NCBI RefSeq assembly: GCF_913777995.1
Contig: NZ_CAJYVE010000013.1
Location: 62,001 to 126,000, forward strand
Direction: 5' to 3'
DNA: 64,000 bases
From: an uncultured Pseudomonas sp.
GTDB taxonomy: Bacteria; Pseudomonadota; Gammaproteobacteria; Pseudomonadales; Pseudomonadaceae
Shown: piece by piece, positions 1 through 8,956 of the stretch
How the letters are laid out: each line of letters begins with the position of its first letter
Position numbering within the stretch: position 1 is the first letter of the stretch
Made by a program: the position numbers and the translations under genes
The notes under the pieces: generated by a model
What the model was told of the DNA's origin: nothing
The model's input: the letters and a program-made list of their open reading frames with translations, nothing else
Database searches by the model: none

Positions 1-208
1 TCGACAGCGCCAGCTCTTCCAGCGCCTGCGGATCCATGTCGCGCCGCGGCTGGTACTTGCCGCGCTGGATCTTGTCCAGCGGCACATGCTGCAGCTCGCG
101 CTGGTCCAGCGTGCTGGCCTGCTCTTCCAGGGATGTGACGGTTGGCACGCTCGAACTGCTCAGCAGTGCGTCCAACCCGCGTCCGAGACCTCTTTTCTTG
201 ACGGCCAT
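1..208 (-). CDS. parB: ParB chromosome partitioning protein (N-terminal part, cut by window edge)
   Basis: ParB is the CTP-dependent DNA clamp that loads at parS sites and, with ParA, segregates newly replicated origins. Only the first 69 codons are present; the gene continues beyond the left edge. The visible protein starts MAVKKRGLGRGLDALLS, the usual basic ParB N-terminus that contacts ParA, and reaches the start of the nuclease-like domain (PLDKIQRGKYQPRRDMD). The ATG at 208 lies just downstream of parA on the same strand, consistent with a parAB operon. Three matching parS sites lie at 12085, 12715 and 15514. Confidence 0.93.
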   Translation of the reverse strand, partial: MAVKKRGLGRGLDALLSSSSVPTVTSLEEQASTLDQRELQHVPLDKIQRGKYQPRRDMDPQALEELALS

Positions 209-215
209 GGTTTCC

Positions 216-1007
216 TCAGGCTGGTTTGGCAGCTTGTGCACTGCGACGTTGACGACGGACCAGTTCACTGGCCAGGGCCAGGTAGGCCATCGCACCGCGT
301 GAAGACTTGTCGTAGGTGAGCACCGGCATGCCGAAACTCGGCGCTTCGGCCAGGCGGATGTTGCGCGGAATCACCGTGTCGTAAAGCTGCTCGCCAAAAT
401 GTTCCTTGAGCTGCGCCGAGACGTCGTTGCTCAGGCTCAGCCGTGGGTCGTACATGGTGCGCAGCAGCCCCTCGATCTTCAACTGAGGGTTGAGCAGCTC
501 ACCGATGCGCTTGATGTTATCCACAAGGTCGCTCAGCCCTTCCAGAGCAAAGTATTCACACTGCATCGGAATGATCACCCCGTCGGCGGCGACCAGGGCA
601 TTGAGCGTGAGCATCGACAGCGACGGCGGGCAGTCGATGAGGATGAAGTCGTAGTTTTCACGGATCGGCGCCAAGGCGTTACGCAGACGGCTCTCTTTCA
701 TCTGCATTTCCAGCAGCACCACTTCCCCCGCCGTGAGGTCACGGTTGGCTGGCAGTAGCTGGTAGCCGCCGTGTTCGGAGAACTGCATGGCCTGTGGAAG
801 ATCACACTCGCCGATCAACAGGTCGTAGACCGAGTTGTCCAGGTTGTGTTTATCCACACCGCTACCCATGGTGGCGTTGCCCTGTGGATCGAGGTCGATC
901 AGCAGCACGCGTCGCTTGGTGGCGACCAGCGATGCCGCGAGGTTGATGCAGGTGGTGGTCTTGCCCACACCGCCTTTCTGGTTCGCTATCGCGAATACCT
1001 TAGCCAT
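216..1007 (-). CDS. parA: ParA/Soj chromosome partitioning ATPase
   Basis: A 263-residue ParA-family ATPase that works with ParB in origin segregation. It has the deviant Walker A motif KGGVGKTT (residues 11-18), the A-prime motif IDLDPQGN (37-44) and Walker B FILIDCPPS (121-129). The length suits a chromosomal Soj-type ParA with no N-terminal helix-turn-helix. It lies between rsmG and parB on the same strand, the usual gid-par order. The coding region contains two perfect DnaA boxes (517-525 and 850-858). Confidence 0.97.
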   Translation of the reverse strand: MAKVFAIANQKGGVGKTTTCINLAASLVATKRRVLLIDLDPQGNATMGSGVDKHNLDNSVYDLLIGECDLPQAMQFSEHGGYQLLPANRDLTAGEVVLLEMQMKESRLRNALAPIRENYDFILIDCPPSLSMLTLNALVAADGVIIPMQCEYFALEGLSDLVDNIKRIGELLNPQLKIEGLLRTMYDPRLSLSNDVSAQLKEHFGEQLYDTVIPRNIRLAEAPSFGMPVLTYDKSSRGAMAYLALASELVRRQRRSAQAAKPA

Positions 1008-1025
1008 TCTTGCTCGTGTTCCCAG

Positions 1026-1670
1026 TCATGCCGTGCGGCGCAGTATCAGCAGATGGCGTTGGCCTTGGCAACCCGGAACGGCCAGGGCCTGTGCGCTATC
1101 GAGACGAAAATCCGCTGGCAATGCTACCAGCTCATCGGCGGGATGCAGCCCTTTCATTGCCAGCCAGCGTGTATCGGTGTCACCCATGTGACGGGTCCAG
1201 CCGGTGAAGTCTTCCAGGCTGCTGAACGCACGGGAAATGATCCCGGTAAAGGGTTCGGCAGGTCGGTAGCTTTCCGCCCGGCTGTGGATAACTTCGAGGT
1301 TATCCAGCTTCAGTTCCAGTTTTACCTGGGTCTGGAAACGGCTCTTCTTACCGTTGCTGTCCAGCAGGGCCACGCGGGCCTGTGGAAACATGATCGCCAA
1401 CGGGATACCGGGCATGCCGCCCCCGCTGCCGACATCCAGCCAGCGTGGACCGTCGATGAAGGGCACCACGCTGAGGCTGTCGAGCAGGTGGCGTGAAACC
1501 ATCTCGTCCGGATTGCGCACCGCCGTCAGGTTGTATGCCTTGTTCCACTTGATCAACAGGCCCAGGTAATCAAGCAACTGGCGATGTTGTGTATCGCTCA
1601 GCGTGATCCCGAGTTCCCGGGCACCTGTGGACAATTCCTCGGCGTGTTGCGGTGTCACCATGGCACTCAA
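1026..1670 (-). CDS. rsmG: 16S rRNA (guanine527-N7)-methyltransferase RsmG (GidB)
   Basis: Methylates N7 of G527 in 16S rRNA. The 214-residue protein carries the SAM-binding motif [14 protein letters not shown] (residues 77-90). The chosen start is TTG at 1670: a GGAG lies 8 bases upstream and the TTG overlaps the mnmG stop codon, showing translational coupling. An ATG at 1661 (protein MVTPQH...) is the alternative. A perfect DnaA box (1283-1291) lies inside the gene. Confidence 0.95.
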   Translation of the reverse strand: MSAMVTPQHAEELSTGARELGITLSDTQHRQLLDYLGLLIKWNKAYNLTAVRNPDEMVSRHLLDSLSVVPFIDGPRWLDVGSGGGMPGIPLAIMFPQARVALLDSNGKKSRFQTQVKLELKLDNLEVIHSRAESYRPAEPFTGIISRAFSSLEDFTGWTRHMGDTDTRWLAMKGLHPADELVALPADFRLDSAQALAVPGCQGQRHLLILRRTA

Positions 1671-3562
1671 GCGCTTTGCTCCAACTCACGGCCTGCGCCG
1701 CGTTTTTTCAGGTGAATCATCAACAGGGAAATCGCCGCTGGCGTGACGCCGGGGATCCGCGACGCCTGGCCCAGAGTCTCGGGACGAGTTATCCCCAGCT
1801 TGGACTGGATTTCCTTGGAAAGCCCGGAAATCGTCGAGTAATCGATATCCGCCGGCAGCTGGGTGTCTTCACTGGCGCGCAGGCGGGCGATTTCATCCTG
1901 CTGACGCTCGATGTAGCCAGCGTACTTGGTCCTGATCTCGACCTGTTCGGCGGCCTGCGGATCGCTGCAGCCTTCGCCGGTCAGCTCGACCAGGCTGGCG
2001 TAGTCGATTTCCGGGCGGCTCAGCAGGTTGAGCAGGTTGTACTCATGAGACAGCGGTGTGCCGAAACGTTCGGCAATGGCATCGCCCTGTTCAGTACCGG
2101 GACGGACCCAGGTGCTTTTCAGGCGTTGCTCTTCACGCTCGATGTTTTCGCGTTTGGCACAGAACGCTGCCCAACGAGCATCATCGATCAGGCCCAGTTC
2201 GCGACCTTTTTCGGTAAGACGCAGATCGGCGTTGTCTTCACGCAGGATCAGGCGGTATTCGGCACGGGAAGTGAACATCCGGTACGGTTCCTGGGTACCC
2301 AGGGTAATCAGGTCATCCACCAGCACACCGATATACGCCTCGTCGCGACGCGGGCACCAGCTTTCCTTGCCCTGCGCGCGCAATGCGGCGTTGGTTCCGG
2401 CCAGCAATCCCTGGGCACCGGCTTCTTCGTAGCCGGTGGTACCGTTGATCTGTCCGGCGAAGAACAGGCCACCGATCACTTTGGTTTCCAGGCTGTACTT
2501 CAGGTCGCGCGGATCGAAGTAGTCGTATTCGATGGCATAGCCGGGTCGCACGATGTGAGCGTTTTCCATACCGCGGATCGAGCGCACCACCTGCAACTGC
2601 ACGTCGAAAGGCAACGAAGTGGAAATGCCATTCGGATACAGCTCGTGGGTGGTCAGGCCTTCCGGCTCGATGAACACCTGATGGCTTTCCTTGTCGGCGA
2701 AACGATGGATCTTGTCTTCGATCGATGGGCAATAACGTGGCCCTACCCCTTCGATCACGCCCGAATACATCGGCGAACGATCAAGGTTGGACGCGATGAT
2801 TTCGTGAGTACGGGCATTGGTGTGAGTAATCCAGCAACTCACCTGGCGCGGATGCTGCTCCTTGTTGCCCAGGAACGACATGACCGGGATCGGTGTATCA
2901 CCCGGTTGCTCGCTCATCACCGAAAAGTCCACGGAGCGACCGTCGATACGCGGCGGTGTACCGGTTTTCAGGCGGCCAACCCGCAGGGGCAGTTCGCGCA
3001 TGCGGTGAGCCAGGGCAATCGAGGGCGGATCACCCGCACGACCGCCGGAATAATTCTGCAGGCCGATATGGATGAGACCGCCGAGGAAGGTCCCCGTGGT
3101 CAGCACCACCGAATCGGCCATGAAACGCAGGCCCATCTGGGTGACCACGCCGCGTACCTGGTCTTGCTCAACGATCAGGTCATCTGCCGACTGCTGAAAT
3201 ATCCACAGGTTGGGCTGGTTTTCCAGGATTTCCCGAATGGCGGCCTTGTAGAGGGCGCGGTCAGCCTGTGCACGTGTCGCACGAACTGCCGGTCCCTTGC
3301 GGCTGTTGAGCACACGGAACTGAATGCCGGCCAGATCGGTAGCCGTGGCCATCGCACCGCCCAGTGCATCGATTTCCTTGACCAGGTGGCTTTTACCAAT
3401 GCCACCGATCGCTGGGTTGCAGCTCATATGGCCAAGCGTATCGACGTTGTGCGTCAACAGGAGAGTCTTGACGCCCATGCGTGCCGAAGCCAGTGCCGCT
3501 TCGGTACCGGCATGACCGCCACCGATGACGATCACTTCAAAACGGGAAGGGAAATCCACCAC
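1667..3562 (-). CDS. mnmG: tRNA uridine-5-carboxymethylaminomethyl synthesis enzyme MnmG (GidA)
   Basis: FAD-dependent partner of MnmE that installs the cmnm5 group on wobble uridine 34 of several tRNAs. At 631 residues it is full length. The N-terminal dinucleotide fold [17 protein letters not shown] and the conserved ATTG/TGTFLGG region of the family are visible. The start is GTG at 3562 (MVDFPSRF), preceded by an AGGTG-type ribosome site. The gene heads mnmG-rsmG-parA-parB, and its upstream region is the second DnaA-box cluster. Confidence 0.97.
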   Translation of the reverse strand: MVDFPSRFEVIVIGGGHAGTEAALASARMGVKTLLLTHNVDTLGHMSCNPAIGGIGKSHLVKEIDALGGAMATATDLAGIQFRVLNSRKGPAVRATRAQADRALYKAAIREILENQPNLWIFQQSADDLIVEQDQVRGVVTQMGLRFMADSVVLTTGTFLGGLIHIGLQNYSGGRAGDPPSIALAHRMRELPLRVGRLKTGTPPRIDGRSVDFSVMSEQPGDTPIPVMSFLGNKEQHPRQVSCWITHTNARTHEIIASNLDRSPMYSGVIEGVGPRYCPSIEDKIHRFADKESHQVFIEPEGLTTHELYPNGISTSLPFDVQLQVVRSIRGMENAHIVRPGYAIEYDYFDPRDLKYSLETKVIGGLFFAGQINGTTGYEEAGAQGLLAGTNAALRAQGKESWCPRRDEAYIGVLVDDLITLGTQEPYRMFTSRAEYRLILREDNADLRLTEKGRELGLIDDARWAAFCAKRENIEREEQRLKSTWVRPGTEQGDAIAERFGTPLSHEYNLLNLLSRPEIDYASLVELTGEGCSDPQAAEQVEIRTKYAGYIERQQDEIARLRASEDTQLPADIDYSTISGLSKEIQSKLGITRPETLGQASRIPGVTPAAISLLMIHLKKRGAGRELEQSA

Positions 3563-3604
3563 GCACCTCGTGCCTGTTGTGGGTATGAAAAAGGGAAGAC
3601 GGCA

Positions 3605-3633
3605 AGTATAGGGAATTCGGCCCCTCTAATGAA
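3605..3633 (-). promoter_or_regulatory. candidate mnmG promoter
   Basis: On the minus strand TATACT (3610-3605) forms a good -10, with TTCATT (3633-3628) 17 bases upstream as a weak -35. It lies about 43 bases before the mnmG GTG, beside the AT-rich tract. Only the -10 is convincing. Confidence 0.4.
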
Positions 3634-4206
3634 ACCCATTGACCAAAAAATGAGCAGTCGTGCGCTGGGCTGGAGATCAAGAAAAATAAAAAAGAAAGAA
3701 ATTTTATAAAACCTTGTTTTTGTTTTTTCTCTTAGGGCGGGCATCTTCTGTGGATAACCATCTACACGCCTTTGTTTTCGGTATGTACAGAAAATCATAA
3801 GGCTGTGGTCAGGAGGCGTAGAGCCTGTTGGGCGACAGCGATTAGCCTGTGGATTAATGTGGTGCTTTTCCACAGGCGGGTTTTTGTTCAGGTTTTGATG
3901 GGGGTTATCAACCTGGCTGAGGGACACTTATGCACAGGGCTCATTTTGTCTTGTATAACTCGTTGTCGACCGATGGCTACCCGGTTTGCAGTGCACAGCC
4001 TGCTGCGCCGTCTGCTTTCAGCGCGCAGCGGGTTGTGGATATCGGAGCCGAGAGATGGACAGGCGTGCACGCGGGCGCGCTCCAGGGATGGCAGGAAGGT
4101 ATAGAGAAAGAGGGCCTGCAGCTTGATAAGGCAGGCTGTGGACAGCCACATTGCGCAGCGAAAGCGCGGCTCTTCTACTCTTTCGCGGCCAAATGGGTTA
4201 GACCGG

Positions 4207-4400
4207 GTAGGAGCGGCTTCAGCCGCGAAGTGACCGCATGTTCACAACAGATGCGGTGAGTTTTCTGACGCTTTTGTGGCTAAAGCCGCTCCTACCGGGC
4301 CACATGCCGCTTAAGCGAACAGTATTGGCTTCAGCCGCGAAGCGACCGCCTGTTCACAGCCGAGGCAATGAATGTTCAGGCCGAAACCGCTCATATGAAG
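4207..4400. repeat. REP/REPIN-type repeats, two tandem decayed units
   Basis: GTAGGAGCGGCTTCAGCCGC begins at 4207 and its inverted counterpart lies at 4273-4295 (ending GCCGCTCCTAC), forming a REPIN-like inverted pair. A second diverged copy of the first arm (TGGCTTCAGCCGCGAAGCG) lies at about 4326-4345, followed by the same GACCGC-TGTTCACA tail seen at 4232-4248. A weak inverted partner (GCCGAAACCGCTCATATGA) sits near 4381-4400. Such palindromic repeats are typical of intergenic regions in Pseudomonas. Confidence 0.7.
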
Positions 4401-4451
4401 CCAGAAAGCGCCTAGCTGCGCTTTAGGCCCCCTCCACAGTGCCGTTAAGCG

Positions 4452-5822
4452 CTATTTACCGATACAGAAGCTGGAGAAGATTCGACCCAGCAGGTCGTCG
4501 GGGCTGAATGCACCGGTGATTTCCCCCAGGGCCTGTTGGGCCAGGCGCAGGTCCTCAGCCAGCAGCTCGCCGGCGCCGGCCAGGGTCAGCTGTGAGCGGC
4601 CGTGCTCGAGGAAACCACTGGCCCGGTTAAGTGCCTCGATGTGGCGGCGTCGGGCGCTGAAGCTGCTTTCCGAGGTCTGTTGATAACCCATGCAGGCCTT
4701 CAGATGATCGCGCAGCAGTTCCAGCCCCTCGCCGCCCGCCTTGGCGCTCAGGCTGATAGTCACGTGGCCGTCGGGGCTGGTCTGTATGCCGATATGCTCG
4801 CCGCTCAGATCGGCCTTGTTGCGGATCAGCGTGACCTTGGCCGGGTCGGGGCGCTGCTCGAGGAACTCCGGCCACAGCGCGAATGGATCGCAAGCCTCGG
4901 GCGCCGTGGCGTCAACCACCAACAGAACACGATCCGCTTCGCCAATGGCCTTCAGTGCGCGTTGTACGCCGATCAGCTCGACCTGATCGAGGGTGTCGCG
5001 CAGGCCGGCAGTGTCGACCACGTGCAAGGGCATGCCATCGATGTGGATATGTTCGCGCAGTACGTCTCGTGTGGTGCCGGCGATATCGGTGACGATCGCC
5101 GCTTCGCGCCCGGCCAGGGCATTGAGCAGGCTGGATTTGCCGGCGTTGGGCCGCCCGGCGATGACCACGGTCATACCGTCACGCAGCAGCGCGCCCTGCC
5201 CTGCCTCGCGCAGTACTGTGGATAACATGTCGCGAACCTGATCGAGCTTGCCCAGCACGACACCATCGGCGAGGAAGTCGATTTCCTCTTCCGGGAAGTC
5301 GATGGCGGCCTCGACATACATACGCAGGCCGATCAACAGCTCGGTGAGGTTATCCACACGCTGGGAGAACGCGCCCTGCAGCGAGCGCAGGGCATTGCGA
5401 GCCGCTTGTGCCGAGCTGGCCTCGATAAGGTCGGCGATCGCCTCGGCCTGGGCCAGGTCGAGCTTGTCATTGAGGAACGCCCGTTCACTGAATTCACCCG
5501 GCCGTGCCAGGCGGCAACCCAGTTGTACACAGCGCTGCAGCAGCATATCGAGAACCACCGGCCCGCCGTGCCCTTGCAGCTCAAGTACATCTTCACCGGT
5601 AAAGGAGTTGGGGCTGGGGAAGAACAGCGCGATACCTTCGTCGAGCACCAGGCCCTGCTCGTCTTCGAACGGGCCGTAATGGGCGTAGCGCGGCTTGAGT
5701 TCGCGGCCCGTGATGGCTTGCGCAGCCTTGGCGGCCAGCGGGCCGGAAATACGCACGATGCCGACCCCTCCGCGTCCCTGAGCGGTGGCGATGGCAGCGA
5801 TGGTTTCGCGCGGGGCGTTCAT
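4452..5822 (-). CDS. mnmE: tRNA modification GTPase MnmE (TrmE)
   Basis: GTPase partner of MnmG in wobble-uridine modification. The 456-residue protein has the N-terminal tetrahydrofolate-binding domain, a G domain with [14 protein letters not shown] (P-loop), DIAGTTRD and DTAGLRD, and the C-terminal CIGK that supplies the family's conserved CxGK cysteine. The start chosen is ATG at 5822 ([19 protein letters not shown]), with AGGAG 6 bases upstream; an ATG 10 codons earlier lacks a ribosome site. Two perfect DnaA boxes lie within (5217 and 5350). Confidence 0.97.
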   Translation of the reverse strand: MNAPRETIAAIATAQGRGGVGIVRISGPLAAKAAQAITGRELKPRYAHYGPFEDEQGLVLDEGIALFFPSPNSFTGEDVLELQGHGGPVVLDMLLQRCVQLGCRLARPGEFSERAFLNDKLDLAQAEAIADLIEASSAQAARNALRSLQGAFSQRVDNLTELLIGLRMYVEAAIDFPEEEIDFLADGVVLGKLDQVRDMLSTVLREAGQGALLRDGMTVVIAGRPNAGKSSLLNALAGREAAIVTDIAGTTRDVLREHIHIDGMPLHVVDTAGLRDTLDQVELIGVQRALKAIGEADRVLLVVDATAPEACDPFALWPEFLEQRPDPAKVTLIRNKADLSGEHIGIQTSPDGHVTISLSAKAGGEGLELLRDHLKACMGYQQTSESSFSARRRHIEALNRASGFLEHGRSQLTLAGAGELLAEDLRLAQQALGEITGAFSPDDLLGRIFSSFCIGK

Positions 5823-5850
5823 GGCGACTCCTGGAAAACGGACAGATAGC

Positions 5851-5875
5851 AAAACGCCCCGGTAAGGGGGCGTCT
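5851..5875 (-). terminator. rho-independent terminator after yidC
   Basis: ACGCCCC and GGGGCGT arms enclose a short GGTAAG loop. Read on the minus strand the hairpin is followed by TTTTGC. It lies just downstream of the yidC stop and upstream of the mnmE start. Confidence 0.75.
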
Positions 5876-5906
5876 TGTGAAACAGGCTCAGGTTAGATCA
5901 AGAGAC

Positions 5907-7577
5907 TTACTTCTTGATAGCCGTAGCCGCTTCGATCTTGCGAGTGATGTAGGCCTGCTGGAGGATCGACAGGGTGTTGTTGACTACCCAGTACAGCACC
6001 AGACCTGCCGGGAACCACAGGAAGAAGAAGGTGAAAATGATCGGCATCATCTTCATGACCTTGGCCTGCATCGGATCCGGAGGTGTTGGGTTCAGACGCT
6101 GCTGGATGAACATGGTCGCGCCCATGATGATCGGCAGGATAAAGAACGGATCCTTGATCGACAGGTCGGTAATCCACAGGATCCAAGGTGCCTGGCGCAT
6201 TTCCACGCTTTCCAGCAGTACCCAGTACAGGGCCAGGAACACTGGCATCTGCACCAGGATCGGCAGACAGCCACCCAGCGGGTTGATCTTCTCTTTCTTG
6301 TACAGCTCCATCATCGCCTGGGACATCTTCTGGCGATCGTCACCATACTGCTCTTTCAGCGCGGTCAGCTTCGGTGCTACGGCACGCATGCGCGCCATGG
6401 ACTTGTAGCTGGCAGCCGAGAGCGGGAAGAACAGACCCTTGATGATCATGGTCAGAACGATGATCGACCAGCCCCAGTTACCCAGTACGCTGTGGATATG
6501 TTGCAGCAGCCAGAAGATCGGCTGGGCAATGAACCACAACACGCCGTAGTCGACGGTCAGTTCCAGGCCTGGGGACAACTCTTTCAGCACGGCCTGGCTT
6601 TTCGGGCCGGCGTACAGCAGCGCGCCGGTTTCACCCTGGGCGCCAGGTGCCACGTTCAGCGCCGGGCTGGTGAAGCCGATGATGTAGTTGCCCTGGCTGT
6701 CCTTGCGGGTCTGCACGGCATTGCTGACATCATGGTTCGGGATCCAGGCGGTCACGAAGTAGTGCTGCAGCCAGGCAATCCAGCCGCCTTGCACGGTTTC
6801 ACGCAGTTGGCCCTTGTCCATGTCCTTCATGGAGACCTTCTTGTAAGGCTCCGAAGGTGTCCACAGGGCCGCACCCAGGTAGGTGGCGGTACCCGTGGCG
6901 GTGGTGGACGATGGGTCAGAGCTGGCGTCGCGCTTGAGCTGGCCGAACAGGTTACCCGACCAGGTCTGGCCGCTCTGGTTATCCACAACGTAGCGAACGT
7001 CCAGGTCGTACAGGCCGCGCTTGAAGGTGAAGCGCTTGGTGTAGTTGACGCCGTTGTCCGAGTACTTCAGCTCTACGACCAGTTGGTTCTGACCGTCGGC
7101 CAGTTGATAACTTTTCTGTGTCGAAGTGTAAACCGGACGACCGGTGGACCGTGCATCGGGGCCGTTGGTCCCGGTCAGGCCGCTCTGGGCCAGGAAAACG
7201 CGTTCGCTGCCGTTATCGAACAGCTGGAACGGCACATCTGGTACGTCCTGGCGACGAGGGTACAGCGGCAGACGCAGTTGAACGACGTCACCGCCCACCG
7301 GGTCGATGGCCAGTTCCAGTACGTCGGTCTTGACCTTGATCAGGTCCTTGCTGACTGCAACCGGAGTTTCCACAGGCGCCGGTGCAGTGCCGGGCGCGGC
7401 GGGTACATCCGCATTGGCGGAAGTGTTGCCGGCGGCCGGTACGTCGGTCGCGGTGGTGGTAGCAGCAGCAGTCTGTTTCGGCAGGGCAGCCTGGCCGTAG
7501 TCTTCGTTCCATTTCAGAACGCCGACGTAGGTCACGATTGCCAGGGCGCCGATCAGGATCGTGCGTTTAATATCCAT
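5907..7577 (-). CDS. yidC: membrane protein insertase YidC
   Basis: Inner-membrane insertase acting alone or with SecYEG. The 556-residue protein shows the gram-negative architecture: N-terminal membrane segment (about residues 5-20), a large periplasmic domain, then the conserved hydrophobic C-terminal core with WGWSIIVLTMIIKGLFFPL and the loop MMELYKKEKINPLGGCLPI. It is the last gene of the rpmH-rnpA-yidD-yidC operon. It contains a perfect DnaA box at 6979-6987. Confidence 0.97.
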   Translation of the reverse strand: MDIKRTILIGALAIVTYVGVLKWNEDYGQAALPKQTAAATTTATDVPAAGNTSANADVPAAPGTAPAPVETPVAVSKDLIKVKTDVLELAIDPVGGDVVQLRLPLYPRRQDVPDVPFQLFDNGSERVFLAQSGLTGTNGPDARSTGRPVYTSTQKSYQLADGQNQLVVELKYSDNGVNYTKRFTFKRGLYDLDVRYVVDNQSGQTWSGNLFGQLKRDASSDPSSTTATGTATYLGAALWTPSEPYKKVSMKDMDKGQLRETVQGGWIAWLQHYFVTAWIPNHDVSNAVQTRKDSQGNYIIGFTSPALNVAPGAQGETGALLYAGPKSQAVLKELSPGLELTVDYGVLWFIAQPIFWLLQHIHSVLGNWGWSIIVLTMIIKGLFFPLSAASYKSMARMRAVAPKLTALKEQYGDDRQKMSQAMMELYKKEKINPLGGCLPILVQMPVFLALYWVLLESVEMRQAPWILWITDLSIKDPFFILPIIMGATMFIQQRLNPTPPDPMQAKVMKMMPIIFTFFFLWFPAGLVLYWVVNNTLSILQQAYITRKIEAATAIKK

Positions 7578-7579
7578 GA

Positions 7580-7825
7580 TTACTCGGCCATCGAAGAAGA
7601 GCGGGATTGGGAAACGGGTGGAACCGGGTCATAACCGCCGGGGTTCCACGGATGACAGCGACCCAGGCGTCTCAGGGTCAGCCAGCCGCCGCGCAGAAGA
7701 CCATGATTATCGATGGCTTCATAGGCGTAGCAGGAGCAACTGGGGTAGAAACGGCAGTGACTGGCCATCAGTGGACTGATGGCATAGCGGTAAAACTGGA
7801 TCGGAACGAGGGCCAGTTTACGCAT
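7580..7825 (-). CDS. yidD: membrane protein insertion efficiency factor YidD
   Basis: Small 81-residue protein of the YidD family that assists insertion of membrane proteins. The signature [14 protein letters not shown] and the later [15 protein letters not shown] are present. The start is ATG at 7825 ([14 protein letters not shown]); the open frame extends further upstream but only into rnpA. It overlaps the end of rnpA by 8 bases and ends 2 bases before yidC, so the three are translated as one unit. Confidence 0.95.
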   Translation of the reverse strand: MRKLALVPIQFYRYAISPLMASHCRFYPSCSCYAYEAIDNHGLLRGGWLTLRRLGRCHPWNPGGYDPVPPVSQSRSSSMAE

Positions 7826-8222
7826 CTGGACTGTCCACCTCTGCAGATTCGGTTTTGCCTGTGGCAACGGGCCGGCTGCGCGCCAGACGCTTCCAGAGCT
7901 TGCCGAAGTGCTGGATCAGTTCCGGATTGTCCGGATCAGCCATGCCTTTACGCGCGACGATCACGATATCCCACCCTGCCAGGCTGTCCTGGTGAAGGCG
8001 AAACGATTCGCGAATCAGGCGTTTCAAGCGATTACGTTCAACAGAGAGCTTGACGCTCTTCTTTCCGATCACGAACCCCAGGCGGGGGTGATCCAGACTG
8101 TTGTCACGCGCCAGGATCAGGAGATTCTTCCCCGGGACCTTGGCGGTAGGAGAGTCAAAGACAGCCTTGAAATGTCGGGGAGTAAGCAGACGCTTTTCCC
8201 GACCGAAGTCCCGACTCACCAC
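7818..8222 (-). CDS. rnpA: ribonuclease P protein component
   Basis: Protein subunit of RNase P, which matures tRNA 5-prime ends with the M1 RNA. At 134 residues it is slightly longer than the E. coli protein. It has the family RNR-type motif ([15 protein letters not shown]) and the N-terminal [14 protein letters not shown]. It lies between rpmH and yidD on the same strand, in the near-universal rpmH-rnpA order. Confidence 0.97.
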   Translation of the reverse strand: MVSRDFGREKRLLTPRHFKAVFDSPTAKVPGKNLLILARDNSLDHPRLGFVIGKKSVKLSVERNRLKRLIRESFRLHQDSLAGWDIVIVARKGMADPDNPELIQHFGKLWKRLARSRPVATGKTESAEVDSPDA

Positions 8223-8236
8223 CTTTGCCGAATAAA

Positions 8237-8371
8237 TCAGATGGCCAGACGCTTACGGCCTTTGGCACGACGACGCGACAGGACCTGACGGCCGTTCTTG
8301 GTGGCCATACGGGCGCGGAAACCGTGGGTGCGGGCGCGCTTGATAGTGCTGGGTTGGAAAGTACGTTTCAT
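8237..8371 (-). CDS. rpmH: 50S ribosomal protein L34
   Basis: A 44-residue, strongly basic protein ([20 protein letters not shown] at the start, GRKRLAI at the end) typical of L34. It is the first gene of the leftward rpmH-rnpA-yidD-yidC operon, and a strong sigma70-type promoter lies 60-90 bases upstream. Its start marks the left edge of the dnaA-proximal origin. Confidence 0.97.
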   Translation of the reverse strand: MKRTFQPSTIKRARTHGFRARMATKNGRQVLSRRRAKGRKRLAI

Positions 8372-8430
8372 GGCGTGTTACCTGGTTTGTCCACTACAGG
8401 CCGGAATGGCCCCGTTTTAAGAGACCGGCG

Positions 8431-8459
8431 ATTCTAGAGAAAGCAAGCGTACAGGTCAA
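8431..8459 (-). promoter_or_regulatory. sigma70-type promoter of rpmH operon
   Basis: On the minus strand TTGACC (8459-8454) and TAGAAT (8436-8431) are separated by exactly 17 bases, each one mismatch from consensus. It lies 60 bases upstream of the rpmH ATG. Confidence 0.8.
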
Positions 8460-8574
8460 TTTCCAACCAGCTTTTCCTTCTATTCATTTCCTTGGGTATC
8501 AAGAGTTGCCAGCAGGCATCCGTCATCGCTTCCTGTTGACCGCTTCGCTATAGAAACAGAAAAGGACCTATATA

Positions 8575-8593
8575 AAGCTTTTCTGAAAAGCTT
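8575..8593. repeat. palindrome in AT-rich part of oriC
   Basis: AAGCTTTT and AAAAGCTT form perfect 8-base arms around CTG. The element sits 25 bases left of the first perfect DnaA box. It could be a terminator-like hairpin or part of the unwinding region. Confidence 0.6.
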
Positions 8594-8880
8594 GTTAAGA
8601 CTGTGTAGCGATCCATCTGTGGATAACCTCCATTAGCCCCTCTATTCCGGGCTGTATAGAGAATCATAACTCTGTCGAGAAACGGTGCTTTGGCTGTGCC
8701 GCACCCGCGTACAAGCTGTGCATGCAATAGATCTTTATCCACAGGCAGGTTACCCACAGGCTGGCACCCCGAGTTATGCAAAGAGCTGAGAGGCAGTTAT
8801 CCACAAAGCTCACGGATGCCCGTCCGTCGCTTTGTTGAGTGAAAATCAAGCGATTTCTTCCCGCTTCTGGCACGCCTACA

Positions 8881-8911
8881 TGTGGATAAGTCACTGAGTG
8901 ATCGTTACAAT
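8881..8911 (+). promoter_or_regulatory. candidate dnaA promoter overlapped by a DnaA box
   Basis: TACAAT at 8906-8911 resembles a -10 box. The position where a -35 would sit, 17-18 bases upstream (about 8882-8888), falls inside the perfect DnaA box TGTGGATAA (8881-8889). This would fit DnaA autoregulation. The -35 itself is poor, so the promoter is only a candidate. Confidence 0.45.
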
Positions 8912-8956
8912 GGCGGATGTTTTTTGCCTCAGCGGCTCTCAACTCAGGGGATATCC

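Larger units (their letters stand above)
3563..4451. other. mnmG-mnmE intergenic region with oriC-like DnaA-box cluster
   Basis: An 889-base gap without a credible gene. From the mnmG side it holds an AT-rich tract of A- and T-runs (about 3680-3735), then DnaA-box-like sites at 3749 (TGTGGATAA, perfect), 3849 (TGTGGATTA), 3866 (TTTTCCACA), 3928 (TTATGCACA) and 4032 (TGTGGATAT). REP/REPIN repeats fill about 4207-4400. Box offsets from 3749 (0, 117, 156, 179) match the rpmH-dnaA origin exactly. That origin is the experimentally supported one in pseudomonads as I recall; whether this cluster also fires or instead titrates DnaA cannot be told from sequence. Confidence 0.8.
8372..8956. other. chromosomal replication origin oriC (rpmH-dnaA intergenic region)
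   Basis: A 585-base non-coding region between rpmH and dnaA, where the Pseudomonas origin lies. Perfect DnaA boxes occur at 8618-8626 (TGTGGATAA), 8735-8743, 8797-8805 (TTATCCACA) and 8881-8889 (TGTGGATAA). Near-matches are at 8750 (TTACCCACA) and 8774 (TTATGCAAA). An AT-richer stretch at about 8460-8610, with an 8-bp-arm palindrome at 8575-8593, is the likely unwinding element. The rpmH promoter reads leftward and dnaA rightward from this region. Confidence 0.93.

Noticed and set aside
1652..3709. 685-codon open frame antisense to mnmG
   Set aside because: Covers the strong mnmG gene; no recognisable domain.
5877..7634. 585-codon open frame antisense to yidC
   Set aside because: Shadow of yidC; His/Gln-rich composition and no motif.
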